Source: Marivirga tractuosa DSM 4126 (GTDB lineage Bacteria; Bacteroidota; Bacteroidia; Cytophagales; Cyclobacteriaceae). Taken from it: a DNA stretch of 64,000 nt. Below, in pieces: positions 8,717 to 17,009 of this stretch (position 1 is its first letter; each line of letters opens with the position of its first letter). The notes beneath the pieces were generated by a model. It was not told the DNA's origin, did not search any database, and was given only the letters and a program-made list of their open reading frames with translations. The stretch lies in NCBI RefSeq assembly GCF_000183425.1, contig NC_014759.1, positions 2,325,001 through 2,389,000 on the forward strand. Direction: 5' to 3'. Position numbers and translations under genes: made by a program.

Positions 8717-8750
8717 TACTCATAGTCTGTAGACTTATAGTCTTCTAAAC
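8717..8750 (+). promoter_or_regulatory. C-box-like operator of the restriction-modification controller
   Basis: The stretch ATAGTCTGTAGACTTATAG, followed by a further TCT, contains AGTCT/AGACT symmetry and a second ATAGTC half-site. It lies 8-40 nt upstream of the controller gene. This is the layout of C-boxes bound by controller proteins of type II restriction-modification systems (paired AGTC/GACT half-sites). Binding is inferred. Confidence 0.6.
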
Positions 8751-8757
8751 TTGATCT

Positions 8758-9003
8758 TTGAGAAAAAAAGATTTGTCACCTGAAGAAAAGTTTGGAGCAA
8801 CATTAAAAGCAATAAGGCTTTCAAAAGGGCTTTCGCAAGAAGAATTAGCATTTAGTGCTAATCTCCATAGAACTTATGTTGGAAGTGTAGAAAGAGGCGA
8901 ACGAAATGTATCAATTCGAAACATTTTTGTCTTATGCGAAGCTCTCGATATAAAGCCAAGTGATTTTTTCAGGGAAATCGAAAAAATCAAAGGCTCAAAA
9001 TGA
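8758..9003 (+). CDS. Cassette 2: XRE-family controller (C) protein
   Basis: Helix-turn-helix protein of 81 aa that closely fits controller (C) proteins of restriction-modification systems. LSKGLSQEELAFSANLHRTY covers the HTH, and YVGSVERGERNVSIRNIF is the signature segment after it. C proteins bind their own C-box and delay restriction-enzyme expression until methylation is complete. The start is TTG at 8758; no ATG is available in frame. The stop overlaps the next gene's ATG (ATGA), so the nuclease is translationally coupled. A C-box-like operator lies just upstream. Confidence 0.85.
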   Translation: MRKKDLSPEEKFGATLKAIRLSKGLSQEELAFSANLHRTYVGSVERGERNVSIRNIFVLCEALDIKPSDFFREIEKIKGSK

Positions 9004-9677
9004 AATATTGCGGTAAATCAATTCCTAGTAGGTCAAAATATGACAAAATCCAACCAAGAAAATGTCACCTTCCCGAAAACCATAAAGGAAAATGTGAAGA
9101 ATTTCCATTTCTAAAAGACTTAACGAAATCACATAAGAGAGTCTCAGACAAAATAAAAAGGGACTCCACTATGACCACAGGTGCTGCTTGGAAAAGTGAT
9201 GATGCAGGTCCCAACAGAATCCTTAGATGGGTAATGCTCTTAAATGATGAAGAGCTTCTCAAATATGGAATTGACATTAGTGCTTTAAAACCTCAAGTTG
9301 TTTCTAAAATCAAAGAAAAGGGTGCTGATTATGATTCTTGTATACAAGTAGCCATCAAATTAACATGGCTTGCTTATCAAATGCCAGGTGCTCCAGATTG
9401 CAGTCAAGCCATCAAAGAATATTTGATAGAACATTTTGGGGAGTTGAAAAATGAAACTGTATGTTCAATATGCCTTGATAACTTGCCATTTGATCTATTT
9501 CATTCTGCACAAAGAGGAAAAGCTAACATAGAAACTTGTCACTTAAACCCAAGAATTCACAATTCGGAAAATGTTGGATTTGCCCACAGAGAATGCAATA
9601 TTGCACAAGGAAACAAAACACTCGAAGAATTTTATGAGTGGATAGCAGGTATTCTTGATCGAGCCAATAAATCCTGA
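9000..9677 (+). CDS. Cassette 2: HNH-type nuclease, probable restriction endonuclease
   Basis: Protein of 225 aa. Its C-terminal third holds a zinc-finger HNH nuclease core: CSICLDNL (CxxC) near residue 154, then ETCHLNPRIHNSENVGFAHRECN with His/Asn and a second Cys, then IAQGNKTL. The N-terminal part has CGKSIPSR and PRKCHLPENHKGKCEE, a possible second metal-binding cluster, and TTGAAWKSDD. It overlaps the controller gene by 4 nt and ends exactly where the convergent methyltransferase ends (9677/9678). Context makes it the restriction enzyme of this cassette; specificity is unknown. It could also be a nicking or homing-type HNH enzyme, but the C-protein coupling argues for restriction. Confidence 0.75.
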   Translation: MKYCGKSIPSRSKYDKIQPRKCHLPENHKGKCEEFPFLKDLTKSHKRVSDKIKRDSTMTTGAAWKSDDAGPNRILRWVMLLNDEELLKYGIDISALKPQVVSKIKEKGADYDSCIQVAIKLTWLAYQMPGAPDCSQAIKEYLIEHFGELKNETVCSICLDNLPFDLFHSAQRGKANIETCHLNPRIHNSENVGFAHRECNIAQGNKTLEEFYEWIAGILDRANKS

Positions 9678-11540
9678 TTAATCTATTTCATCAAATGTGA
9701 AATTGTGAAGCTTTTGAAGGAGCCTATTTCTTTCAATTAGAGTTTGCTTAAACTCATTAATTCTTTCATTCCACTGCTGGTTTTTTAATGGAACAGGTAG
9801 TACAAGCTCGTTTAATCTATTCCCTACACTACCAAGCGTGGATTGAATAAAGATCAACCTTTTTATTTCATCAATAACTTCCTTTTGATTTAGTAAGTAT
9901 AACAGTTCAAAAGCATTAAGGTAATTGTTATCAAGGGTTCGTATTATTTTTAGATGACTTTGTACAACACATTTCGTCATTCCGTTTAAGATCATTGATG
10001 TTTTTCCAATTCTAAACCTACCATCTGCAACCATTAATATGTCAAATTCCTCAATTCGTTGAAGTTTCCTATATTTTTGATAAACCTCTTCACTTACTGA
10101 TTTAGTCGGATCATAATTGATTTCAAGGTTTATTATATCTGATGTTCTGACGAATGGAATCTGACCAGTACCGTATGCTTCTGAACCTACTTCGTTTCCC
10201 TTTTTAATAACAAGTTTTTTCTGGTCTACTAACTCCTTAATACTGATGTGCCCGGCTATTTCAAATTCATATGATTTATTCAGTTGATCGCGGCTTATGC
10301 AATATCTAGGTACTAAATAATAAGGATCTTGAACTGTCGCGTGTTTCCAGATTTGATTATCATCATTAAAAGAATTTTCTCCAATAAGAGTAAAATCGTC
10401 ATCAATTTTTTTCCCAGAGTTGTCCAGTTGGCGACCTCTTTTATCATGTCCGCAAGTCTCTGCAATTGCAACTTTAAATTTTGTAGAAGTATTAGAAGAC
10501 TTCTCGAAAAAGAGAATATTGGTTTTAACGTCTGTGCTAGGTTGAAATAATGTTCGGGGGCAATCAATCATACCCAATATTTTTCCATTGTTTCTTATAT
10601 AGTCCCATACATACCCTAAACTTTTATTTCCAAAAATCCCTTCTGGAAGAACAATCCCACACTTACCTCCTTTTTTCAGAAGCTTAAAACATAATTCAAG
10701 GAACAGAAGCTGAGGTGATTGCTCCTTTAGAATTTGACTAGTCTTTATCCACTGACTTTCCGTTTTTGAAAACATCCAGCTATGACCAAAATCGTATTGC
10801 TTCAAAATCTTCTTCTCTTTAACACCGATTTTTGCACCAAATGGTGGATTGGTAACAACCAAATCAATTTGACCCAATAGCTTTTTAAGTTTATCATTTT
10901 CTATGTCTAAGGAGTTCGAATTGATGACCTCAAAATTTGATTTTGAATAGATTTCCAAAATGGCATTTGCTGTATTGGCAAGAAAATCATCTTTCTCAAT
11001 TCCGATTAACCTTCCATTAAAACTAATATTCTTGGAAATCTGCGTGATACTTTCAATTAAAAATCCTGCGGTACCGCATGCTGGGTCACAAATTGTATGA
11101 TTTGCCTTTGGGCTCAATAATTTTACCATTGAACTTACAACTGATTTTGGAGTAAAGAACTGACCTTTATCCCCTCGTAAGTTTGGCCCAACCAGTGTTT
11201 GAAATGCGTCTCCAATAATATGTGCTGGAGAATTAGATATATCTATTTCTTGAAATTTATTCAAAGCATATAAAACGCTTATGTCATCAAGTTGAAATGA
11301 GCCGAAATGATCCTTTATATTGGGGTGCTGCTTGATTAAGCTCTCAAGGATTTTAGAAGGACTAACCTTTGTACCTCCACTATTTTCCGACAAACAATAC
11401 AGTAGTATTTTGCTTAAATCCTTAATCAAATCCTCGGCTCTACTAATGTTGCCGTTTGAATATAAGTGGTAATAAACATCTTTAAAAACTCTTAAATGCT
11501 CATCCTTACTTGTCACTGGAAATGCTAAATCTGCCTGCAT
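9678..11540 (-). CDS. Cassette 2: N6-adenine DNA methyltransferase with C-terminal target-recognition domain
   Basis: HsdM-like gamma-class methyltransferase of 620 aa. Residues 1-110 are the helical N-terminal domain. SAM-binding motif I DPACGTAGFLIES is near residue 149, and the catalytic NPPF is in VVTNPPFGAKIG near residue 230. From about residue 430 it continues into an HsdS-like target-recognition domain (QIPFVRTSDI, DILMVADGRFRIGK, GSVGNRLNELVLPVPL) and a final helix, so modification and specificity are fused in one chain. It is transcribed against the controller and nuclease genes, convergently and with no gap. Its own promoter must lie in 11541-11593. It should protect host DNA from the HNH enzyme. 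Confidence 0.85.
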   Translation of the reverse strand: MQADLAFPVTSKDEHLRVFKDVYYHLYSNGNISRAEDLIKDLSKILLYCLSENSGGTKVSPSKILESLIKQHPNIKDHFGSFQLDDISVLYALNKFQEIDISNSPAHIIGDAFQTLVGPNLRGDKGQFFTPKSVVSSMVKLLSPKANHTICDPACGTAGFLIESITQISKNISFNGRLIGIEKDDFLANTANAILEIYSKSNFEVINSNSLDIENDKLKKLLGQIDLVVTNPPFGAKIGVKEKKILKQYDFGHSWMFSKTESQWIKTSQILKEQSPQLLFLELCFKLLKKGGKCGIVLPEGIFGNKSLGYVWDYIRNNGKILGMIDCPRTLFQPSTDVKTNILFFEKSSNTSTKFKVAIAETCGHDKRGRQLDNSGKKIDDDFTLIGENSFNDDNQIWKHATVQDPYYLVPRYCISRDQLNKSYEFEIAGHISIKELVDQKKLVIKKGNEVGSEAYGTGQIPFVRTSDIINLEINYDPTKSVSEEVYQKYRKLQRIEEFDILMVADGRFRIGKTSMILNGMTKCVVQSHLKIIRTLDNNYLNAFELLYLLNQKEVIDEIKRLIFIQSTLGSVGNRLNELVLPVPLKNQQWNERINEFKQTLIERNRLLQKLHNFTFDEID

Positions 11541-11593
11541 AATTAGAATACTTTAAGTATCGTTTCACATCATGACAAAGATAAAAAAAATAC

Positions 11594-11709
11594 TGTGCCC
11601 AACAAATGATATGAACGCATGCCTTAATCTGCTATCTTGTAAGTCATGTGCAAATCCGATACTTTAGAGGAAATTTGATAAGTATACAGGCACGCGTCAT
11701 ATCTGGCCG
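11594..11709 (+). other. attC-like site of cassette 2
   Basis: Opens with TGTGCCCAAC, the exact complement of the cassette start GTTGGGCACA at 8699. The arms GATATGAACGCATGCC and GGCACGCGTCATATC pair with one extra A in the 5' arm. It ends GGCCG before TTGTGGGC. At 116 bp it is the shortest intact site here. Confidence 0.8.
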
Positions 11710-11754
11710 TTGTGGGCAATTGAAGACACGATACTGCAAACATAAAATTACATC

Positions 11755-12849
11755 ATGAAAAAACTGATTTTTATAATTGTGTTAATAATAAATTCAGGAT
11801 TATTACTCGCTACAGAACAAGAACCTGATTTTGTCCACTACAACGGAAAAAAATTGACCCTATCAACAGGATGGGGACACCCTTCTCCGCTTGAGACTTA
11901 TTATTCTCAAAATAATATTGAATATCCTTTTACAATGTTGCATACAGCCAATTATCGTGGACATGTAGCCATTTGGGAGATTTCCGATGATAAATTATTC
12001 TTGAATGAAATACAAATCGAAAAAGCAAAATATAAACCTGAGAAATTTGATGTAAAATCTCAATCAGATTCTTTATCGTCTAAAGATAAAGTATTCGCTG
12101 ATTGGTTTACTGGTGTTATTATTGGAGAAGAACGAAGTAAGAAAAACTATTGGGAAGTTGAAAAGTCCTATTATTTCTATGTCAAGTATGGTAAAGTAGT
12201 TGATACACAAGAGTTGACAGAAAAAGATTTTAAGCAAATTGAAAAAATTTCAGATAGAGATACTTCGGACCATGATTTAATGGCAAAATATTCAATGCTA
12301 TTTCTGAACAATAATTATATCTCATACTACTTTCGGATACATGGAAATGACACGATAAAATTTGATACTAAAGGTGGATATTTAAGTGGCAACTCTGATT
12401 TGAGTCCTATTTTGTCATATTTCGATAACGACCACCTGAAATGGCCATACAATTGGGAAAACTTTGAGAAAAGTGGAGCACCTTTCTGTACATGGATTAT
12501 TAACAACGATAGTTTAATGCTTTCAGATATAGAGTTACACACCGGTACAGGTTTTTACTCAATTGATAAATTCTCGGTTGATTTAGTGGATATTTTCCCA
12601 AACAAATTAAATGACAATAAAGTATTTGGTGATTGGATTTCTGGGATTTTTGTTGTTCGTCATGGTAAAAATGAGGAAGATGAAAATTTACCAGGATATT
12701 TCGAATTTAAAGTATCCGAACTAACATATTTGAGACTGAAAGATGGAATTGTATTAGAGAAATATACTGTTCCTGCAGATTTTGACTTTAAAAATATACC
12801 TGCAAATACTGATGAAGGATTAAAGAAAATATTAGAGGAACTAAAGTAA
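11755..12849 (+). CDS. Cassette 3: secreted protein with internal duplication
   Basis: Protein of 364 aa with a signal peptide (residues 1-19, ending LLATEQ). Two halves resemble each other: residues about 60-165 contain KVFADWFTGVIIGEE and YYFYVKYGKVVDTQELTEKDF, and residues about 235-350 contain KVFGDWISGIFVVRHG and TYLRLKDGIVLEKYTVPADF. This suggests an ancient tandem duplication of a domain of about 110 aa. Aromatic and acidic residues dominate and no catalytic motif is seen. It is the only gene in its cassette. Function unknown; probably periplasmic or surface. Confidence 0.6.
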   Translation: MKKLIFIIVLIINSGLLLATEQEPDFVHYNGKKLTLSTGWGHPSPLETYYSQNNIEYPFTMLHTANYRGHVAIWEISDDKLFLNEIQIEKAKYKPEKFDVKSQSDSLSSKDKVFADWFTGVIIGEERSKKNYWEVEKSYYFYVKYGKVVDTQELTEKDFKQIEKISDRDTSDHDLMAKYSMLFLNNNYISYYFRIHGNDTIKFDTKGGYLSGNSDLSPILSYFDNDHLKWPYNWENFEKSGAPFCTWIINNDSLMLSDIELHTGTGFYSIDKFSVDLVDIFPNKLNDNKVFGDWISGIFVVRHGKNEEDENLPGYFEFKVSELTYLRLKDGIVLEKYTVPADFDFKNIPANTDEGLKKILEELK

Positions 12850-12980
12850 CAACTGCCCACAACAATGTATATACAAAATAGGCGAAATAGTAGTAAATTC
12901 AACGGTTGCAGCCCGCTTCAACTTCATCTCGGTTTGATAAGTTTGAAGCCCGCAATCGCCTACTTTGCATATACTAAACG
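12850..12980 (+). other. attC-like site of cassette 3
   Basis: CAACTGCCCACAAC pairs with the cassette start GTTGTGGGCAATTG (13 of 14). The arms TGTATATACAAAATAGGCG and CGCCTACTTTGCATATACT close the palindrome. The site ends AAACG before TTAGTAGC. Confidence 0.78.
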
Positions 12981-13005
12981 TTAGTAGCAATTCCAGAACT
13001 TGCAA

Positions 13006-13524
13006 ATGAAATTCTTAACGGACAGATATATTAGATCCTTATTTTTGATCGGGTTGGGTATTTACTTTATCGTTGAACACGAGATACGGGAAAGACCGCA
13101 ATCAACGGAAGACCTAATCGACCTTCATGGGACAATTACTGATTATTCATTTAAGGATAATACAGGTTGGAGAGGAAACGGACGTCAGTATTATATATAT
13201 TTGGACGGTTATCCAACTAAATTTCAAGTAAAAGCAGACTATCTAAGATTTTTTAATAAACAACAATTTGAGTACAACTTTAAACGTGATAGTCGAGTAA
13301 AACTGAGCATCCCTAGGTATCAAGAGAGCTTAGTAGGAACAGACGAGAATGTTTTTTTGACATCAATTTCAGTTAACGGATTTGAATTTCTTTCAAAGGA
13401 TGAGACAATTAGTAGAGAAATTACCATGGCAACTTCAAATTCGGATTACATTTTGGGTGGCGTTTCTATTGTAATAGGAATATTGATTTTCCTATTCTAT
13501 GACAAAATTAAAAAAAGCTACTAA
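13006..13524 (+). CDS. Cassette 4: membrane protein with two TM segments (DUF3592-like layout)
   Basis: Protein of 172 aa counted from the ATG at 13006 (a TTG six nt earlier is also in frame). A hydrophobic helix at residues 8-24 and a second near the C-terminus (YILGGVSIVIGILIFLFY) bracket a soluble domain of about 110 residues containing GTITDYSFKDNTG and a WRGNGRQYYIYLDG strand pair. This layout resembles DUF3592-type envelope proteins, but the match is only by topology. The TAA stop lies inside the attC opening box GCTACTAAC. Function unknown. Confidence 0.55.
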   Translation: MKFLTDRYIRSLFLIGLGIYFIVEHEIRERPQSTEDLIDLHGTITDYSFKDNTGWRGNGRQYYIYLDGYPTKFQVKADYLRFFNKQQFEYNFKRDSRVKLSIPRYQESLVGTDENVFLTSISVNGFEFLSKDETISREITMATSNSDYILGGVSIVIGILIFLFYDKIKKSY

Positions 13525-13674
13525 CATCACCTATGAATGAATGGGGTTTCATCAGTCAGGAAATTTTGGCGGTACTTGGAAAGTCAGCCACAATGTGTAA
13601 ATTTATTAATTGCTGTGGCTGTGTGCAGATGGCAAGCTTAGTAGTTTCAAAGCCCCACTCATCATAGCTAGGCG
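13517..13674 (+). other. attC-like site of cassette 4 (family II)
   Basis: Opens with GCTACTAAC, the exact complement of the start GTTAGTAGC at 12980. The arms CTATGAATGAATGGGG and CCCCACTCATCATAG pair with one extra A in the 5' arm. Nearly identical to the site at 22480 and related to the one at 20630. Confidence 0.82.
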
Positions 13675-13723
13675 TTGGCAATAATATAAAAGTAGAAAAT
13701 CTCAATCAAAGTATTATCAAAAA

Positions 13724-14458
13724 ATGAAAAAATTCACCTTAATTCTATTGACTTTAATTACACTATCTTGCAGTGACGATGCTACCAATATCGAGCCTTC
13801 TACTATTTATGAAGGCAATTATGAAATCCGTTCAGAAACCGATTTAATATCTTTCTCGGAATCAGGATATACAGAAATTAATGGCAACCTTGTTATTAAC
13901 TACACCGAAGATATAGAAGACCTGAAAGGCTTAGAAACATTAAAAAAAGTCAATGGTATTCTCATAAGATACAACGATGAGTTAAAATCACTTGAAGGTC
14001 TTGAGGGCCTATCTCAAATTGAGTTTTTCACTCTTTCATATAATTTAAACCTTAATTCATTAAAAGGTCTTGATAATTTGACAAAAATAACGTCAAGCAT
14101 TATCATCGAGCAAAATGCAGATTTAAAAAATTTAAACGGCCTTGATCAACTAACAGAAGTAGGTGGCGATTTTTTTATTTCACATAATGACAGATTAGAA
14201 AATTTCAATGGTATAGAAAGTTTACAGAATGTCTCAAGGTTTTTAGTTTTAAATAATATCAACTTGATAGATTTGACTGGACTTAGAAATATTGTTTCCA
14301 CTAATCGACTTCAATTTGACTCAAACGACTTATTAAATGATTTTTGTATTTTAAGTAATTTTTTAGAACAAAATCCAGACCCTGAATTATTTGGAGCAAG
14401 ACAAAATGATTATAACCCAACAGTCGAGGATATTTTGAATGGAAACTGCACTGAATAA
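13724..14458 (+). CDS. Cassette 5: lipoprotein with receptor-L/leucine-rich-like repeats
   Basis: Lipoprotein of 244 aa: the signal peptide ends at a lipobox-type LSC followed by SDD. The body consists of about five repeats of 22-24 residues built on LKGLETL..VNG, LEGLEGLSQIEFF, LKGLDNLTKIT and LNGLDQLTEVGG, the pattern of receptor-L or leucine-rich solenoid domains common in Bacteroidota surface proteins. Such folds usually bind proteins or glycans. The ATG at 13724 lies about 50 nt inside the cassette. Exported and membrane-anchored by prediction; ligand unknown. Confidence 0.65.
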   Translation: MKKFTLILLTLITLSCSDDATNIEPSTIYEGNYEIRSETDLISFSESGYTEINGNLVINYTEDIEDLKGLETLKKVNGILIRYNDELKSLEGLEGLSQIEFFTLSYNLNLNSLKGLDNLTKITSSIIIEQNADLKNLNGLDQLTEVGGDFFISHNDRLENFNGIESLQNVSRFLVLNNINLIDLTGLRNIVSTNRLQFDSNDLLNDFCILSNFLEQNPDPELFGARQNDYNPTVEDILNGNCTE

Positions 14459-14464
14459 AATACT

Positions 14465-14592
14465 ATTGCCAACAATGTATAACCGCAATTACGGCGGATT
14501 CGACTACGTCCGAATCCACTCGGAATTGCAAAGTCAGTGCTAAACCGAAAATTAACGCATATTAACCCGTAACTGACGGTTATACGAGACCG
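14465..14592 (+). other. attC-like site of cassette 5
   Basis: Opens with ATTGCCAAC, the complement of the start GTTGGCAAT at 13674. The arms GTATAACCGCAATTACGG and CCGTAACTGACGGTTATAC pair with one extra base in the 3' arm. It ends GACCG before TTGTAGG. Confidence 0.78.
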
Positions 14593-14771
14593 TTGTAGGT
14601 AATCCTGTATATAGCCAAGCGATTTACTTTGAAAGTTACAGTTAGAGCCGAGACATTTAGAAAATTCATGAAAATCAGTTGAATGCAAATTATTGATATT
14701 CCAAACCTTATTCAGAATTATCACAGTAAGACAGAGTCAATTATGTCTATAGCATAAGATTTCCAAACACT

Positions 14772-15086
14772 ATGGGTTCACTTGATAAAAGATATTATGA
14801 GATTGGTCGAAAATATGAGAAAGTATCTGAGAATTACAGAAGACCGTATATTTTGGGTGTCGATATCAATGAGACTGAAAAACCATTTATAATGGTAGCA
14901 GGAGACCATCATTCAGACATTGGTGTAAAAGTAGTCTCGTTGGAGGAATTATTTTCAGGTAAATTGGATACTCATATAGCAAAAGCAGGTTGTATAGATT
15001 TTGTAAATAGATTAAAGAATTCTATTTCAGCAGGAGAATCATTCCCGCCAAGATTTTTAAAGAATTTAGTCAGTGTTGAAGAATAA
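14772..15086 (+). CDS. Cassette 6: small soluble protein of unknown function
   Basis: Protein of 104 aa with no signal peptide or TM helix. It is charged and carries a HHSDIGVK segment and a single Cys, with no recognised domain. The gene begins about 180 nt into the cassette, one of the longer leaders here, so the cassette may carry its own promoter in 14593-14771; no clear -7/-33 pair was found. The stop comes just before the attC opening box. The coding call rests on single-gene cassette context and plausible composition. Confidence 0.5.
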   Translation: MGSLDKRYYEIGRKYEKVSENYRRPYILGVDINETEKPFIMVAGDHHSDIGVKVVSLEELFSGKLDTHIAKAGCIDFVNRLKNSISAGESFPPRFLKNLVSVEE

Positions 15087-15088
15087 AC

Positions 15089-15281
15089 TACCTACAACAT
15101 TCTGTCATAAATCATGGCTGTTCAGTAGGTTATTGTAGCTTCGGCTCTTTGTAGATAGCCCGTCAATCCGCATGATTGACTTATTAGTCAAAATTAATTT
15201 AATAAGCCAATCCTGCGGATTGCCTCGGTAGTTAACTGAAAATTTTATACTTTTAATCAGCCACGAATTTATACAGTGGCG
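15089..15281 (+). other. attC-like site of cassette 6 (family I)
   Basis: TACCTACAAC is the exact 10-nt complement of the start GTTGTAGGTA at 14592. The arms CTGTCATAAATCATGGCTG and CAGCCACGAATTTATACAG pair with an extra C in the 5' arm. It ends GTGGCG before TTGTGC. Confidence 0.83.
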
Positions 15282-15301
15282 TTGTGCTTAATTACTTCAC
15301 T

Positions 15302-15892
15302 ATGAAGAAACTACTACTCATAATTTTCACTTTATCTTTTTTGACCAACTGTCAATCCATTGATCAATACGAACAAGAAGAATCTCGAGCTATTGAAGAT
15401 TTTGCAAATGATTTTCTAACTCACTATCCAAAATTAGCTCCATCAGGTCCAAATTATGACAGTTCCACTGATACTACGAATGATCATAAAATGAAGGTAT
15501 ATATTTCAGACGCACTGTTACCAATAGCTCAAATAAAAGAGGATAACGAATGGATGTTTGATGACAATTACTTTGGAACAGAAAATTCCTCTATTTTCAG
15601 AGAGATAGTTACTTCCAGAAAATTTGACGAGCTTGAATATAGGGAGTTTGACAAAGAGAAAATAAAACTTCTACAGCCATTCAAACAAATGCCAAATTCC
15701 AATACTGAATTAAAATCCGGAGAACAATATTCAATTATTAGCTTTTCTCGTGTATGCTTTGATGAGCCTAAAGAAAACGGAATAGTTGTTATTGACTACA
15801 GAATTGGTTCCAATGTCGGGACAATGGGTGGCTATAACATGGCTTTACTGATAAAGAAAGAAAATGGAAAATGGAGATACATTCCAAGATAA
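15302..15892 (+). CDS. Cassette 7: lipoprotein of unknown function
   Basis: Lipoprotein of 196 aa from the ATG at 15302 (a TTG 18 nt earlier is in frame but precedes the signal peptide). MKKLLLIIFTLSFLTNC is a typical lipoprotein signal with Cys as the lipidation site. The mature part is acidic and ends with KKENGKWRYIPR, reminiscent of small periplasmic NTF2-like or DUF-type lipoproteins, but without a diagnostic motif. Single gene in its cassette. Confidence 0.6.
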   Translation: MKKLLLIIFTLSFLTNCQSIDQYEQEESRAIEDFANDFLTHYPKLAPSGPNYDSSTDTTNDHKMKVYISDALLPIAQIKEDNEWMFDDNYFGTENSSIFREIVTSRKFDELEYREFDKEKIKLLQPFKQMPNSNTELKSGEQYSIISFSRVCFDEPKENGIVVIDYRIGSNVGTMGGYNMALLIKKENGKWRYIPR

Positions 15893-15895
15893 AAC

Positions 15896-16087
15896 TAAGC
15901 ACAACATTCTGTAATAAATCATGGCTGTGAGCAGGTTATTGTTCCTTTTGCTCTTTGTAGATAGTCCGGCAATCCGCAGGATTGCCTTATTGGTGAAAAT
16001 TAAATTAATAAGCCAATCCTGCGGATTGCCTCGGTAGTTAACGCAAATTTTTATACTTTTAATCAGCCACGAATTTATACAGTGGCG
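15896..16087 (+). other. attC-like site of cassette 7 (family I)
   Basis: TAAGCACAAC is the exact complement of the start GTTGTGCTTA at 15281. The arms CTGTAATAAATCATGGCTG and CAGCCACGAATTTATACAG pair with an extra A in the 5' arm. An inner stem pairs GGCAATCCGCAGGATTG with CAATCCTGCGGATTGCC. Confidence 0.83.
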
Positions 16088-16102
16088 TTGTAGCTCATAA
16101 CC

Positions 16103-16525
16103 ATGCAAAGTCTACTTGTAATTATAGCATTCATTATTTTAATAACTCTTCTTGTCTGGAGCTATGTAAATCCGTGGTTGCAATTCAAGAAAGTCGGTGT
16201 TTCACTGACTTTCAAGGAATTAATGAATCCTGCAATCAAAAAGGATTTGCCGCTTCATAGACAAACAAAGAGACTTATAAAATCTATGTCAATTGCACAG
16301 GACAATAACCTACCGATAAGACTCAAAGACCTGCTTGATGCAGAGATTGCAGGTGCAGATTCTCATTTACTTGTTGACGCTCAGCTTCTAATTTCGGAAC
16401 ACGGACTGCACATTGACAATGAAGACCTGCATACATTGATTTTAGCTGACATTGATTTTACCGATGTAGTTAAAAATAAAGTGCGAGGACAGAAAATATC
16501 TGCTGTTGAGGAACTTTCTAAATGA
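16103..16525 (+). CDS. Cassette 8: N-terminally anchored protein of unknown function
   Basis: Protein of 140 aa whose first 20 residues form one strong hydrophobic helix (LLVIIAFIILITLLVWSYV) followed by a soluble domain. The segments SMSIAQDNNLPIRLKDLLDAEIAG and LLVDAQLLISEHGLHIDNEDL are predicted helices. It is probably a bitopic inner-membrane protein with a cytosolic domain. It starts 15 nt inside the cassette, so it relies on an external promoter. No family recognised. Confidence 0.55.
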   Translation: MQSLLVIIAFIILITLLVWSYVNPWLQFKKVGVSLTFKELMNPAIKKDLPLHRQTKRLIKSMSIAQDNNLPIRLKDLLDAEIAGADSHLLVDAQLLISEHGLHIDNEDLHTLILADIDFTDVVKNKVRGQKISAVEELSK

Positions 16526-16533
16526 GTAAAGAC

Positions 16534-16775
16534 GAGCTACAACATTGTATAAAAACCCATTTGCTCACCACCTTGTAGCCAAGCGACTGCTAAATAGCCC
16601 GTAATTTATGCTTGCTTTTCTTAGCTGGCAACCAAAGATAGTGCGCTGGGCAAGTATGGTGCTTAATTATTCTAGGCTTTTGCAATTAATGAAGTGTATC
16701 AGTTTGTGGAGAAAGCATAAATTACTACTTTCAGTATTTTATAGCCTAGTGTAACAAACGGGTTTTATACAGGCG
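16534..16775 (+). other. attC-like site of cassette 8 (family III, 242 bp)
   Basis: GAGCTACAAC is the exact complement of the start GTTGTAGCTC at 16087. The outer arms TGTATAAAAACCCATTTG and CAAACGGGTTTTATACA pair with an extra A in the 5' arm. An inner perfect stem pairs GTAATTTATGCTT with AAGCATAAATTAC. It ends AGGCG before TTAGGC. Confidence 0.82.
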
Positions 16776-17009
16776 TTAGGCTTCATGCAGTTTATCATGT
16801 AGCCATTTATCAAAGTCCATTTCATCTACCTCGCACCATTTTTGCCAAACTTCTTGAAAGCACGAAAGCCTAACACGGGCTATATTCAATGCTCCATTTG
16901 CTGCATAAAAACCAGCTTTAAAATCCTCTGTGGTGCTTTCTTCTTCGATGGTTCCTTTTATCCCATGAGCTTCCATGTACTCATTTAGTTTGTATTTAAA
17001 TTCTTTCAT
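16776..17009 (-). CDS. Cassette 9: small reversed gene overlapping its own attC
   Basis: Minus-strand frame of 77 aa from the ATG at 17009: MKEFKYKLNEYMEAHG, then an acidic segment, then FKAGFYAANGALNIAR and a Trp-rich QEVWQKWCEVDEMDFDKW. The composition looks like a real small protein (AT-rich start region, varied aromatics), but no family is recognised. The stop codon (complement of TTA at 16776-16778) sits on the cassette junction, and most of the frame overlaps the attC palindrome at 16866-17058. Either the gene and the site are superimposed or the frame is fortuitous. Confidence 0.45.
   Translation of the reverse strand: MKEFKYKLNEYMEAHGIKGTIEEESTTEDFKAGFYAANGALNIARVRLSCFQEVWQKWCEVDEMDFDKWLHDKLHEA

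Noticed and set aside
15845..16108. Minus-strand open frame across the attC at 15896
   Set aside because: It is explained by the palindrome; equivalent frames occur at 28492-28677 and 14410-14724 over other sites and encode no conserved protein.
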